Shown here piece by piece: positions 1 to 11,672 of a stretch of 64,000 nucleotides of DNA (position 1 is the stretch's first letter; every line of letters begins with the position of its first letter). The translations under genes and the position numbers were made by a program. A model generated the notes under the pieces. It was not told where the DNA came from. It made no database searches and worked only from the letters and a program-made list of their open reading frames with translations. Source of the stretch: Epichloe hybrida (taxonomy: Eukaryota > Ascomycota > Sordariomycetes > Hypocreales > Clavicipitaceae); contig JAFEKR010000004.1 in the NCBI GenBank assembly GCA_019022495.1, positions 2,170,001-2,234,000 of the forward strand, in the 5' to 3' direction.

Positions 1-1532
1 TTTGCAAATTTTCCAATCATATGGCTTTTTGGCATGCGTAACAACTTGGCCATCTGGCTTACGGGCTGGGACTTTGTCACATATAACAAATTTCACCGGT
101 GGGTTGCTAGGATTGCGACACTGCAGGCAGTTGTGCATTCGGTTGGATTCACCGTGCTCTCATTTCAGGGTTAGTCTCTGATGTGGTTTCCTTCGCATCC
201 AAGGCACGAAGTGTGTTTGATCTGACTGGCCTGCAGAAGGCGGATGGAGCTACTTTGCGTGGTGGTGGACTCGCAAGTTCTGGGTTGTCGGTGAAGTGGT
301 AAGTGGACGGAGAATGCCGATGATGCTTGAACAGCCCTGCTAACTTTTTTGTAAGGCAACGGTGGTAATGTGCGCGCTGGTAGCATGCTCCATATATTGG
401 TTACGTCGAAGAAACTACGAATTATTTCTCATTCTCCACATTGTCATGTCCATCGTCATCCTGGTCACTATGAGTGGGTTAGTATTGCCTGTCAAATGTA
501 CTTTCGGCAAAGAAAAAATTATCCCCTTGCTAACTATTTCTGAGCCACGTCTCGATTTTCAATGGCGAATATGATATCTTGATTTGGGTCCCTGTCTTTG
601 TCTGGGTATTTGACCGAGCATGTCGTATTCTGCGCATTTTCTCCCTCAACCCGACTCTAAAACCTACAGTCGCGGCTGCACTATACAGCTCGTCGGCCAA
701 CATGGTACGACTTGGGATTCCCTGCCGGTTCGGAGCTTACAAAGTAAAGCCTGGAACGTACTACTTTCTTTCTATAATCGACGACAAACGGTTATGGGAG
801 AGTCATCCGTTCACAGTGGCCTCTGTCGTGGATGGCAATGCTTCCAGTACAAAGACAATCGGCGAACAAGTCCCTCTTCTAGAAACGGACGGCACGTCGG
901 CCGAGGAGCAACAAGAGGCGGAGACGGCGAAGACAACGACAAGTTCCAAACTCCTTACTTTCCTCATCCGGCCGTATGATGGTTTCACCGGTCGGCTTCG
1001 AGATTTAGCTGCGTCAGAATGGCCGCGCCCAGCATCGGTGCGTGTTCTAGTGGACGGGCCATACGGACACAGTCAGCCGCTACACATGTTTGATCGTGTC
1101 GTTTTTGTCGTTGGCGGCAGCGGAATTGTTGTTCCAATGTCATACTCGAAAACATTGACCGGCAATAACATACGGGCCAAGTCGATTCAGCTTCACTGGG
1201 CCGTCCGCGAGCCAGGGTTTGCAGCAGAAGTGATTGCAAATGACATGGGTGACGCAGTAGCGGACGAAAACTTCCACATTGATTTATATTTTTCTGCAGA
1301 CACAGAAAGCAGCATCGACGTCGAGTTACCGGCACAGGTCTCTCGTCATTTCCAGCGCCCTAGTGCGCGGCAAATTGTCATGGCGGCAGCAGAATGCGCT
1401 GGTCAAGGCAGTTTGGCCGTAGTGGCGTGTGGCCCGGCAACGTTGGCGGACGATGCTCGGCGGTCGGTGATAGAAGCCATGGATAGAGGCTTGTGCGAAA
1501 TAGAATATTTTGAAGAGAGTTTCAGATGGTGA
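1..1532 (+). CDS. Ferric reductase-like transmembrane oxidoreductase, 5' truncated by the window edge
   Basis: C-terminal 446 residues of a FRE/NOX-type metalloreductase, which passes electrons from NADPH through FAD and haem to extracellular Fe3+. Exons join(1..169,237..298,356..477,545..1532); the frame stays open through all joins. The first exons encode the ferric-reductase membrane domain with His residues suited to haem ligation ([17 protein letters not shown], then LILHIVMS). The last exon holds the FAD-binding motif HPFTVAS, an NADPH-site glycine loop VVGGSG and the family C-terminus [10 protein letters not shown] roughly 30-residue acidic, Thr/Glu-rich insert sits just after HPFTVAS. 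The start codon and first membrane helices lie outside the window. Substrate metal and membrane location (plasma membrane or vacuole) cannot be decided from sequence. Confidence 0.9.
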
Positions 1533-1722
1533 CTTTGGAGATGATATTGCAGCTACATAGTAATCCGTAGAACTGGGTCATATTCATAACATCCATATTC
1601 ATACATGTACATACGGAGTACATATGTACCTGTATTATGCGTCGTAAACAGGGGGTGATTTGTGACTTTGCATACCCGAAGCAGCCTATTAATAGGACGA
1701 CTCGCCGCACCTCAGAGACCTA

Positions 1723-2139
1723 TTACAACACGATCCCGCTCCCTGCACTCCGTGGTCCTCGGGCAACTGCCTCGTCGGCCTTCTTCACAGCCAAGCCGCT
1801 CAGCTTCTCGGCTGCCGCACCAAGCGCCTTGGGGTCAGCGCCCTGGATTGTAGCCTGGCCATTCACAGCGACTTGTTTGCCCTCCTTGAAGAACATGAAG
1901 GTCGGCATGGCGGAAATGCGGTACGTTGTCGCCAAACTTTGCACCTTGTCAACATTGACTTTTGCAAAGGCCAGATGATTGGGCGTGCTGTGCTCGGTGG
2001 CTAGTTGCTCAAAGATGGGGGCTATGTTCTTGCAGGGAGGGCACCAGTCGGCGAAGAAGTCGACGACGACGTAGGTGGTTGATGCGAGGAGCGTCTGCAG
2101 CTCTTCCGCAGAGTTGATGTACTGCACAGAGTGAGTCAT
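1723..2139 (-). CDS. Thioredoxin with atypical CPPC active site and C-terminal tail
   Basis: Intronless, 138 aa. Residues 1-105 form a thioredoxin fold with the redox motif WCPPCK at C33/C36 inside VVVDFFADWCPPC, and the cis-Pro loop ISAMPTFMFF. A small disulfide reductase in cytosol or nucleus is the likely role; no signal peptide is visible. Classical thioredoxins have WCGPCK; the Gly-to-Pro change alters redox potential and partner choice in characterised relatives. The last 30 residues form an Ala/Lys-rich tail not needed for the fold. The gene converges on the upstream ferric reductase gene (190 nt between stops), and an (ACACAT)n microsatellite lies upstream near 2336-2360. Confidence 0.9.
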   Translation of the reverse strand: MTHSVQYINSAEELQTLLASTTYVVVDFFADWCPPCKNIAPIFEQLATEHSTPNHLAFAKVNVDKVQSLATTYRISAMPTFMFFKEGKQVAVNGQATIQGADPKALGAAAEKLSGLAVKKADEAVARGPRSAGSGIVL

Positions 2140-3992
2140 TTTGCTGCTGTGATGATTTGTTGTGGGGGGGCTGTTCGGTTCTGTGTGAGGAGTCCGGAGT
2201 CCGGAGTGTGATGTGTAGGGGTGCTCGCTCTTTTTGACAGCCGATGGTTTGAAAGGGGATCGACAGGGCAGACGAATATTGAATTGCTTGCATGGAATAA
2301 CACGGATGTATGTACGAAGGAAGCTTCTGGCTTACACACATACACACATACACACATACTGTAGACTTGTAATGCGCAGGAGCCAATCAGTGTTGCCCTG
2401 CTGATATCAAACGCTCAACAGGTGGATCTTTGTCACGTGGCTGTGATAACTCTTGTCCTTACGGGGTACGGATTACACGGCGTCTCCAAAGCCATCAATT
2501 CCCTCACTCCATCCATCCCGAGTATTACTTCGATGCAACGCGGGTACCTTGTGTAGGAAGTCTGCGCAGTCGAGGACCGTGGCTGAATTCGTATCCAAAA
2601 ATTCGACGCCGCCAGCCTTATCCGACGGCTGATGCCATCACGTGGAGTGGCCACACATGTGTTTATGTAATAATTCATACCCGGTCTCACTTCCCTGCTT
2701 CCGGAATAAAGTGCCTGACAAGGTAACTCATTTCTGCTATGCTAGACTTTGTACCACGTATTAATCCGTCCCGTATTATTACGGATTACGCAAATCATAC
2801 GGATTGATAGTGTCAGTTATAACCTCGTGAATGAAGAAGGCTTAAGCTCTCAAAGGTATAAACACCTCTAACCCAGGTACCTTTAAGGCTATAAAATACG
2901 GATTACAGATCAAGGCATTTTGACATGTATAGCGGCCGTGTACGTAGCTTCCAGGTTCTTGCGTCACCTGCCACGCTATTTTATCCGAATTATCCCCAAA
3001 GCAGAGCGGCAGTTGGTGTCGGAATGGCGGTTCGCATCCAGATGAGGCGTTCCGAAGTGATGACTGGTGGAGATTCCCTGAGAGAAGTAAGCCAGCTCCT
3101 CCCCCAAACCCCTTCCCCTCTCTATCAACCGGCGATATTTTCCGAACAAACGTTCGCGCGGTCATCCTTGCCGGTGGTCATGATGATCTGACTGTGTGTG
3201 TACCAGATGACTATATTTATGCCGACAACCACACGGCCGTGGGCGACATAACAAATAAGTTTAATTGGGGGGAAGCAGACTCGACGCCGCCGAAAGTTGG
3301 GGGAGAACTTTGCACAATCAAGATTTAATTGGCTTGCAATCTGGGATTTTCCTGGGATTGACTTCGTGTAAATGATGTAGAACTCTGCCCTCCCTGAATT
3401 ATTTTCCATATCTACATGCCCCCGTTTTTCGTTCCTCCAACGCTCTCTAGCTGCTATATAATTAGCTGCAAGTGATACTGTGAGTAGAGATTCACAAGCA
3501 AAATGCACAGTGTATGCTTTATGTGAGGCACTGTGCGCGGCGACAGGTCTTAAGTAATTGTGAGGTGTAATGTTAGCAGCGGCTAGCATTGACAGCTCTT
3601 CTGGTCTATTGGGAATTCTAGCACATCTTCCCAGGGTTCTTACAGGAGACAGTGCGGTAAATGAAAGAATACATCTATTTTTACACAGATTACTGGTAAT
3701 AAAAGACACCTTTAACTCTAGCCCCTGTCTCCCTGGAATACACTAATTTACGCCACCAAGATCGGTTACTAGGGTACTCCGTGCATCCGGTTGGCACTGT
3801 TCTGTTGAATGAAAGAGATCGTAGCCGCAGTCCTTGAAGGGTACGCATCCTGTTCCTGGCCTAGCCATCTCTCTTCATCATCCATTCCTTGGTCTTATCC
3901 CCCGTGTGTTGACGTAGCACGGGCTGCAAAGGCGGAGTAAAGCACGATCAATGAACAAGAGCAAGAAGTCGACCAAGCAAGCCGGATCCAAC
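2140..3992. other. Gene-free interval, about 1.85 kb
   Basis: No reading frame here resembles a protein family. The stretch is AT-richer than its neighbours and carries several copies of a TACGGATTA-like motif (around 2467, 2761, 2781, 2798 and 2897), a CA-rich microsatellite at 2336-2360 and a short TCCGGAG direct repeat near 2190. A 194-codon minus-strand frame at 3125-3709 has atypical composition and I do not consider it coding. Confidence 0.5.
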
Positions 3993-6116
3993 ATGAGAAT
4001 CACAGCATCGCTTCGGGACGTCGCCGCCGTGGCTGTCTTGGTGGCTGGCCTCGCCGCCGGCGCCCAGGCCAAGAGCCGATTGCCGTCGTCGTGCCCCGAC
4101 TACGCGGGCTATTCGCAGAAGAGACATGAGCCGTATTCCAGTGGCCGGCTGAAGCTTCCTTTCATGCGGCCGAGCGAGGAGTGCCGCACCTTTAAGAGTC
4201 CTGCCGTAGAGGTACGTCGAGCACTCCCATCATGTCACCAATCTAACGTGCCTGTAGAAAGTCATCCAGGATATGAAGTCGCGAATCAAGGATCCGGACT
4301 TGGCGAGACTTTTCGAAAACACCTTTCCCTCCACTCTGGACACGACTGTCAATTATTTTGACCCGAATATCAATCTGGCTTTCATCGTAACGGGTGTGAG
4401 TTGTCGACGATGAACTTGATGCGGAAACAATACCACACGAGTCCAGATTTCTGACGCACGCTTTTTCTTTTCTTTCTAGGACATCAAGTGCGCGCGCTCC
4501 CTTCTGAGAAACTGGTTTCCGTACTAAAGGACAGATGTTTCTAGCGCTCAATGGCTTCGCGATACTGGAAACCAATTCGCCCATCTCTACAAGCTGCTCC
4601 CCCAAGATCACAATCTCGGGGCCCTTGTCAAGGCAGTCATCAACACGGAGTCGAGATACATTGCAAAGTATCCCTACTGCGGTATGATATGACATGATAT
4701 GACGCTCGCCGACATGGAGTGCGCTCGCGTAACTGACAACGTCCAGGGTCTTTCCAGCCGCCTCCCGAATCTGGACTCAAGCCTACCGTGAATGACTACG
4801 CCGTCAAGGTCGACGTCAACCCGTGAGTTGCTCCTCTGCGACCGACATGAACAATTCTCCTGATGACATGACTAGGCCCGTTGACAACCAGGTGGTGTTT
4901 GAATGCAAGGTGTGCTTCCAAGACTGTGCTCTTTTCCCCTTTCTCCGGGCGCCACTAATAACACATTGCCCAGTACGAACTAGACTCGCTGGCTGGCTTT
5001 CTCAAGATTTCTCGATCTTACTACCAGAACACAAAGGACACGTCCTTCATCAACGGAAACTGTGAGAGAAAGCTCCGCCGTGTTTCATTTTGGTGCCAAT
5101 TTTCTGACCACGTCACCAGGGGAACATGCCATGAACAAAATCCTGCAAACAATCGAGGAGCAATCTCAGAGCTCTTGGTCCAACGACTGGGAGTTTGTCA
5201 GCTACTTCAACTGGACAGGAACGGCCGGTTCCTTGTCACCGCCCGTTCCGAACGGCGGAAATGGAGAGCCCAAGCTCCGCAACGGCCTCGTTGCTTCCAG
5301 CCACCGACCCTCTGATGATATATGTGTTTTCAGTAAGTTTCCTCTCTCTTCCCTATGAAGGCATGGGCTTCTCTGACCCCTGGTTCCATTAGACTTCATC
5401 ACGTCCGATAACGCCATGTTGGCGGTGGAACTCGGTCACATAGCTGACATGCTTGACAAGGAACACAAATTAAGCGAAATATCGCGCAAAGTGCGACAAC
5501 ACGCGGGAGTCGTTCGAAACGCCGTTCTCGAGCACACCAAGACGGCCAACGGAATATTCGCGTACGAAACGAATGGCTACGGCGGGCAGTACATCATGGA
5601 CGATGCCAACGTCCCCAGTCTCGTGTCATTGCCATATCTAGGCTTCTTACCCCGAAATGATGACGTATACAAAAAGACAAAGGACGCCATGTTTTCGCGC
5701 GCCAACCCATACTTTGCCAAGGGCAAGAAATTCCAAGGCATCGGGTGAGACATTTTCCTGTGACGGAGTCGCTCCTTACACTCGCTAACAAGGAATTTTA
5801 TTTTCTTCTTCTCTCTTCTAGCGGCCCTCACGTCAGCGCAACACACCCGTGGCCCATGTCGCAGGTCTCAGGCATATTCGGGACCGATGACGACGAGGAG
5901 ATCAAGGACCGATTGGCGCTTATTCTGGAGAACACCTCTGGCTTGGGCCTCATCCATGAGAGCGTCAACATGTACAACACGAGCGATTTTACTCGGCCGT
6001 GGTTCGCATGGGCGAATAGCTACTTTGCGGAGATGATGTTGGACCTGGCGGAAAGGAAGCCGGGGCTCATTTTCAAGGACAAGACGCCTTATGTTGTTGG
6101 GAAATCGGGAAATTGA
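3993..6116 (+). CDS. GH125 exo-alpha-1,6-mannosidase-like secreted protein (Mug157 family)
   Basis: Ten exons: join(3993..4211,4258..4395,4480..4487,4545..4681,4747..4822,4876..4909,4974..5061,5120..5332,5393..5744,5822..6116), 519 aa, all phases consistent. Residues 1-26 are a signal peptide or anchor (AVAVLVAGLAAGAQA). An in-frame ATG at 3951 would add a basic 14-residue N-region and might give a type II anchor. Family landmarks follow: AFIVTGDINAQWLRDTGNQF, an internal DDANVPSLVSLPYLGF motif, and GPHVSATHPWPMSQ. GH125 enzymes release single mannoses from alpha-1,6-linked mannan; in fungi they are thought to act in the secretory path or cell wall. The 8-nt exon 4480-4487 supplies Asp-Ile of the conserved GDI motif. 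Function is inferred from family. Confidence 0.88.
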
Positions 6117-7173
6117 CTTCACGGGTGACCCGCGGCCGATTCATAACACGTGATGGGAAGGTTTCGTTGGTCAATGATGGATGCTGTATCTGACGACGAT
6201 GCGTTTGCTTTGTGCATCTGTACAGGTCATCTCTGTTGAGGATGTTGCAGCCTCACATCGCGGCCTCAAATCCGAGGCATCACCCTCATCATCCCCTCTT
6301 CGTTTCTTGATGCAGTTTCACGCATCTCGCTTGGTATCGCATTTCATCGTAGGCTTTGTTGGAAGACGTCGATTCACTTATCTGATAGACCTTCTGTTAA
6401 ACAGGTCTCTCTGTTGATAAATTTGAAGCTCACGTAGCTTCCTTTTTCCCTCTGTTAAATTTCCTAGACAGAAAAATCTTCATCTTCTCTTCTTCCCATT
6501 ATTTGGCATCGCTTGCATCATTTCACAACCTCAAAGTGGAATCTGAATCTGTGCACGAGAGCGCCACGACAGACAGGTGTTGCATCGGTGCAGCAGGCCG
6601 TTGATCAGTAAAGCTTCGAGTGCATGTGCATTTCGAGTGCATTCGCATTGTACACATGAGCAAAATAATATGTCGCTGCCAAGTCGTCTCGTGCTTGTAC
6701 ACGTGCAAATGATAGATTCAAAGCACATCTCCCGCCCAGCCAGCCCCCAACCTTGGCTTTTCGGACCCCATGCAGTTGGCATCCACCACAGGATGGAATG
6801 CTTGCCCATGGTGCCACTGGAACGGCTTCCGAATGTTTCGCTTCTCCGCGTACGATCGCTGAGCACGTGGAGCCTGCATTGTGACCAAAGAGGCTGACGA
6901 GAGTGCAAAAACACAAAACCACCACGCCCCCCTCCCTCCCCCCTCCCCCTCCCCCACGGAACAAGGAAGGGGGGTTCAAGTTGCCGCGTGCGACCCTCAA
7001 AGCAACCCTGGGAGCAACGCTGAGAGTCTGGGTTGGGCGTTCTTTGGGCGGGAACCACTCTAATAGTAGTTGCGTCTCACTCACAGCTAGCACCGCCCCC
7101 GAGAAAACCGAGAACGAGGGACCCGACGCGCTATTGATCCTGGATGGACGGACACATGAAGCTTACGGGGGCA
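6117..7173. other. Gene-free interval
   Basis: No supported gene. It holds a polypyrimidine run at about 6926-6960 with matching purine-rich complement. Overlapping open frames on both strands there reflect low-complexity composition. Confidence 0.45.
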
Positions 7174-7175
7174 TA

Positions 7176-7582
7176 CAGTAAATCTCGGCTGCAACAAAGT
7201 TAATCTCGTATCCAGGGTGGAGCCTCTAAGTCTAGATTAGGTAGGCGGTAAAGAATCTTAGCATATGCTTAGCATATGCTAAAGACCACAGTGTATTAGT
7301 GCGAAGTTCGTCAATTCGTCAATTCGTCAATTCGTCAATCAATTCGTTAATCAATTCGTCAATCAATTCGTTAATTAATTTGCTAGTTATAGGGGCTATA
7401 GGTAGTATATGCCCTATAATATAGTGCTATAACTTTGCATATGCTAGGCATATGCTGCCCTATTATATAATTTATACTATACGTTAGCATATGCCTAGCA
7501 TATGCGAGGCATATGCTATTCTGCCCGTCACAAGGCCCCACCCTGGATACGAGATCAACTTTGTTGCAGCCGAGATTTACTG
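7176..7582. mobile_element. MITE, Tc1/mariner-type ends (copy 1, 407 bp)
   Basis: Terminal inverted repeats begin CAGTAAATCTCGGCTGCAAC and match the reverse complement of the right end at about 48 of the first 50 positions. The element starts CAGT and ends ACTG, flanked by TA on both sides (7174-7175, 7583-7584), the target-duplication pattern of Tc1/mariner elements. There is no transposase frame. The interior is AT-rich with a TCAATTCG-type tandem array at about 7309-7378 and repeated palindromic AGCATATGCT units near 7260-7280 and 7437-7520. The near-identical ends suggest a fairly recent insertion. A diverged relative lies at about 30995-31385. Confidence 0.85.
7309..7378. repeat. TCAATTCG tandem array inside MITE copy 1
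   Basis: An 8-nt unit (TCAATTCG), with TTAATCAATTCG variants, is repeated in tandem in the left half of the MITE. Confidence 0.8.
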
Positions 7583-7883
7583 TAACCCCAGCTTACGGCC
7601 AGGCATGCAAGAATGGCAAGACGGCGAGGAGCTATGACGCCGCCACCAACAACTGCCTCATCTGGAGAGGAACTTTGTCACGGCCGGCAGTTGGAAGCTC
7701 GAGTGCAAAGGTCCCAGCCGGCTGGTTGGCCATTCACCTTTCTGTGTACCTGCCAGGCAGCAGTGGCGTTGTTGAATTTCGTCGGGTGTCGGAACACCGG
7801 AGATGACTGACATAATACCATGACTGCAGGATTCAGAGTCGGTCAAGACTCTCTTTGTCTCTTCTCTGTACGGACCACATCTA

Positions 7884-7948
7884 GGCCCAGTAGCCCAGTA
7901 GCCCTGTAGCCCTGTAGCCCTGTAGCCCTGTAGCCCTGTAGCCCAGTC
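7884..7948. repeat. Short tandem repeat, unit AGCCCTGT/AGCCCAGT
   Basis: About eight consecutive 8-nt units; the outer copies read AGCCCAGT and the central copies AGCCCTGT. It lies between MITE copy 1 and the Zn2Cys6 regulator. The rest of 7585-8395 shows no gene and probably serves as the regulator's promoter. Confidence 0.8.
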
Positions 7949-8395
7949 AGACCGCAGTTTGTCGTGCAAACAAAAAATTTGTTCAAGTTGACCGACCGGC
8001 TGTTTCTTTGCGGGTGTGGGTGGCGCCTTCCTTCACAGGAACCAACCGCCTTTCAATCGGGAAGGAGGCGCAGAGCAATTCAGGAATCAATCAGCACGCG
8101 GGGTCCTCTTTAGGCCTTCCTGAGGTCTTCCTGAGGCCCTGTCATCACCGTCACCATCACCAAGGCTCGGGTTCGACTCTCCTGATCTTCGCCAAGCGTC
8201 TCGAAGTTGTTGCCTTGTTTTGCGTTCACGCCGATGGCTCGTTTCGCACTTCGTCCCACAGTCCCAAACTGTTCCAGGACCCGTCAGGACCAACATATAT
8301 CTTTTGCCCATCTCATACGTGCCTTGATGTAGTTGGGCTGCGCTGTTGTGCCATCACGCGGGGCCTGCTCTAATTGACATCTCGCCCTCTTCATC

Positions 8396-11147
8396 ATGTC
8401 TACGGCAAAGGCCACAAAGAAGAGCGCCTTCTCTTGTGAGCCCTGTCGCCGGCGCAAGGTACGTCTGAGACCCGTTGGGAAAACATTTCACTGTAACATC
8501 GACGGACCTTGACCGACGCATGCCTTGCATTCGAATTTCGGACAAAAGAACCCCACATGTCGTGCTATGGTGGCCTTGTTGTGGAGGCCATGCCATATGC
8601 TTCGTCTCTGTATTGCGTGCGTACGGAGTTGCTCACCACGTGGTTCTTCTTATAGGTGAAATGTGGAGGTGAACAACCTATTTGCCAGCGATGTGCTGCT
8701 CGTAACGACGAGTGTATATACAAGCTGTTTGTTCATCAATCTTGCCTTCCCCCCTCTGCTACTTATGGGAGCCGATGTTCTGACTATCACTTTTTAGCAA
8801 TCCGACCTTGTCCTACACTCAACGGCTTGAAGAACGCATCAAGGAGCTCGAACAGCAAGTTAAAAAACTTTCGAGCTCATCGCCATCTGTTCCTGGATCT
8901 TTTCATGCAAGCCTTCCACCACCAAGTAACCCAGATGGATCGACACAACTCTTGCACCATGCCTCTGATGAAGCCGGCATCAATCGTAGTTTCAGGGGTC
9001 TGGAGGTTGACGACAAAGGAAGCATCACGTATCACGGGGCTACCAGTTTTTTCAATCTTCCCAGCGACCGAAATGGTAATGCGGTTTCGGACATTTCATG
9101 TCTGGGAAGCTCTTCCTCGGATACCGACAGCCAACGACGAGACCGCCTCATTAGCAACGCATGGCATCAAAGAGCCATGGAAAACTTGTCAGAAATCCCT
9201 GTACGATACGGAATTGATCTCCAGTTGGAGCCGGATCGCATGCTGCGATGTATGACTTAAGATACCTCTACTGACATGCCGCGCAGGAGCCATTCCAATA
9301 CCTTCTCAATGTACACTGGTGCTGGATTCAGCCTCTTTTTAATTTCATTTACCGACCTGTTTTCACCCGTACGTACTAGGGAGACAATATATGCACCTGT
9401 CACAACTCGCTTTCAATCTTACTAAACCCGCCCTATCTAACGAATTGCAGGTGATATGCAGTCCATGGGCCCTTATTATTCTCATACGCTCTTGAATGCT
9501 GTGATATCGCATTCCATCCGGTGGGCACGAAGTAATTCATCAACGAGGAGAATCCTTGATGAGTCATATCAAGGTGGCATCGTATTTGGGAAACAAGCTC
9601 GAGCCATGCTGTTCCAGGAACTCAGTACCGGGGTTTGCACAATCCCCGCGATACAAGCCCTTCTCTTGCTCAGCGCTCAAGAATGCAGTCAGGGAAACTC
9701 TACTCAGGCATGGACTTACAGTGGCATTGCTTTCCGTTTGATCGACCACCTCGGAATTTGCGTCGATAGCCAGCGTTTCCCAGGCTCTGTCCCTCTGAGC
9801 GACGAGGAGCTAGAGATTCGACGCCGCATTTACTGGGGTTGTTACTTTTGGGATAAGATGATCTGTCTTTATCTCGGCCGTTCCCCTTCTTTGCAGCACA
9901 CCAGCATCTCGCCTTCACACATCATGTGTAAGCTCTTTATCCCCAAGTGAACAGTGTTCATTTGAACGAACTTCTGACTTTCTGACACGGAAAAAAAAAT
10001 GACAGTTGACGACTCGGCCGAGAATGATCTATGGGTACCGTTCGGTATACCTCAGACAGACCCGACATGGAAATACCCTCCTCAAACTGCGCACTCAGCT
10101 TCTTGCTTCATGAGCATGTGCCCCCTTTTGGTCATTTTTAACGAGATTCTCATTCATATGTACGACCCGCTGTCACAAAACACAGATGCTGAAATACAGG
10201 CGTGCCTCGACTCTCAGGAGCCGTTGTTGCAACAGTGGCGGGATCAACTTCCAGTGCATCTGATAATTGATCCGGTCTCACTGCCAGCTCTGGCGCCCCC
10301 CTCTCATATTGTGACTCTCAAGTAAGATTTTCCCAATTTAGTCCAAGATAAAGAATTGTTACAGTCGCCGCCAATAAGCCCACAGCGTCTTAGTATCATG
10401 TCGATGCTAACCAAAACTCCCAGCTGTTTGTATCATGCCTTCAAAATTTTGCTTTATCGGCCCATGCTCACTGGAAGGGGCCAATGCGAAGTTGAAGGTA
10501 CCTCGCCCATTCAACGATATCTGGTTGAGAGCGTTACATCGGCAACGTCAATCATTGCCATCTTCGACCTTTTCTGCAGAACATTTACCATGAACTATTG
10601 CGTCTTGTCTCTAGCGTATTGCGTATACATCTCTTCTTCCATATTCCTTCTTCAGGTGCAGGCTGCTCCAGATGACCACCAAGCCATGCGCAAACTGACC
10701 TATTGTATTCAATGCCTGCAACAAGTGAGGCAAATTAGTCCAGGTATGCCGCTGAATTCCACCCTTTCCTCTATTTGACGGGGATCTATGCTTATAAAAA
10801 AACTCATTACAGTCATTTCTTCTGCTCTGAGCAACATGAATAAGGAACTGGCAGCTATTGGGTTACCGCTCGAGGCTTCCCCCCAAATGACCTCCCAAGC
10901 GCAGTCGTCACCGCCTGCTGGTTCCATAGCTTCCGGTTCAGGTTCTATTTACCAAACTTCCCCAGACCCTTACAGGTCATTGCCTGTAATCTCCCATCCT
11001 GTGTTCCAACCGTCCTTCAGCCATAACATTGGACCTGATGCGATGTCGATCGAGCCTGGAGTATTCGAAACAATGTCAACTTTGCAGCCACTCAGTATTC
11101 GGGTCGGAGCCATTCAAGGGTCCGAAAATCGAGCACCTAATGGCTGA
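8396..11147 (+). CDS. Zn2Cys6 transcription factor of nit-4/nirA type
   Basis: Eight exons join(8396..8458,8656..8726,8798..9200,9287..9368,9451..9927,10006..10321,10424..10743,10813..11147), 688 aa, frame preserved. An intron splits the binuclear zinc cluster, which after splicing reads C-x2-C-x6-C-x6-C-x2-C-x6-C (SCEPCRRRKVKC ... CQRCAARNDEC). A linker and dimerising coiled coil follow (RLEERIKELEQQVKKL), then the fungal_trans middle-homology domain (HWCWIQPLFNFIYRPVF, AWTYSGIAFRLIDHLGICVD, RRRIYWGCYFWDKM). The C-terminus is Ser/Pro-rich. The family binds CGG-type sites and includes nitrogen- and carbon-utilisation regulators. A decayed transporter lies 525 bp downstream on the same strand, which hints at an old regulator-transporter pair. 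Exon 3 is ended at 9200 because only that donor restores the SEIPEPFQYLL continuity. Confidence 0.87.
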
Positions 11148-11672
11148 GCAATGGCGCTGCCCAAGTGTCCCGAGCTTTGGAGAAGAAACAAACCCAGTCA
11201 GCGAATATGTGCACGAACGCGCGGGGCCATCCGACAAATCATCTTTCAAGGTCACGCGCCTTGCGAGCAAGACAGGCTCCGCCTGATCGCCGTTCGATGC
11301 CATCGTATGTCCAACTTGGTCTCCCATCCAGAAACCCCAGAAGATTCGATGACAATTGAGCTTGGCATGACTGGTATCGCATATACCATGATTCACTTGG
11401 TCGGCTTCGGCAATAATCAGTCGTTATTCGGGGTCTCGTCATGCAGACCACTGCTTTGTTAACGATGATTGCAAACGTTACTTGCGGCGCGCCAAGTGAT
11501 GAGACAGTTAGCGGTCCAAATGGGTGTGTGGGCGCCTATTCTAATAAATACGCAAGTCTGCCTCGCGCTCAGAACGCTGAGGGCAGTCTTCCAACCCTGT
11601 TTTTTTTTTTTTTTTTTGGGGGGATGTTATGAGAATGTCAAGCCCAGAGCATATTTGGAAAGCCTTCTGTAG
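11148..11672. other. Interval between regulator and transporter pseudogene
   Basis: No gene supported. It contains a T-tract with adjoining G run near 11600-11625 and would be the promoter of the decayed transporter. Confidence 0.4.

Noticed and set aside
3125..3709. 194-codon minus-strand frame
   Set aside because: Mixed composition with no family signal, in an AT-rich interval.
7176..7582. CRISPR-like array from TCAATTCG repeats
   Set aside because: Units are contiguous without spacers, in a eukaryotic genome, and lie inside a TIR-bounded element.
8150..8200. Possible tRNA B-box (GGTTCGACTC) near 8170
   Set aside because: The flanking bases cannot form a T-stem, and no A-box or acceptor stem is visible upstream.
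9201..9260. Extension of regulator exon 3 to the stop near 9260
   Set aside because: The donor at 9201 restores the conserved middle-homology sequence in frame; the extension ends in a stop with no family match.
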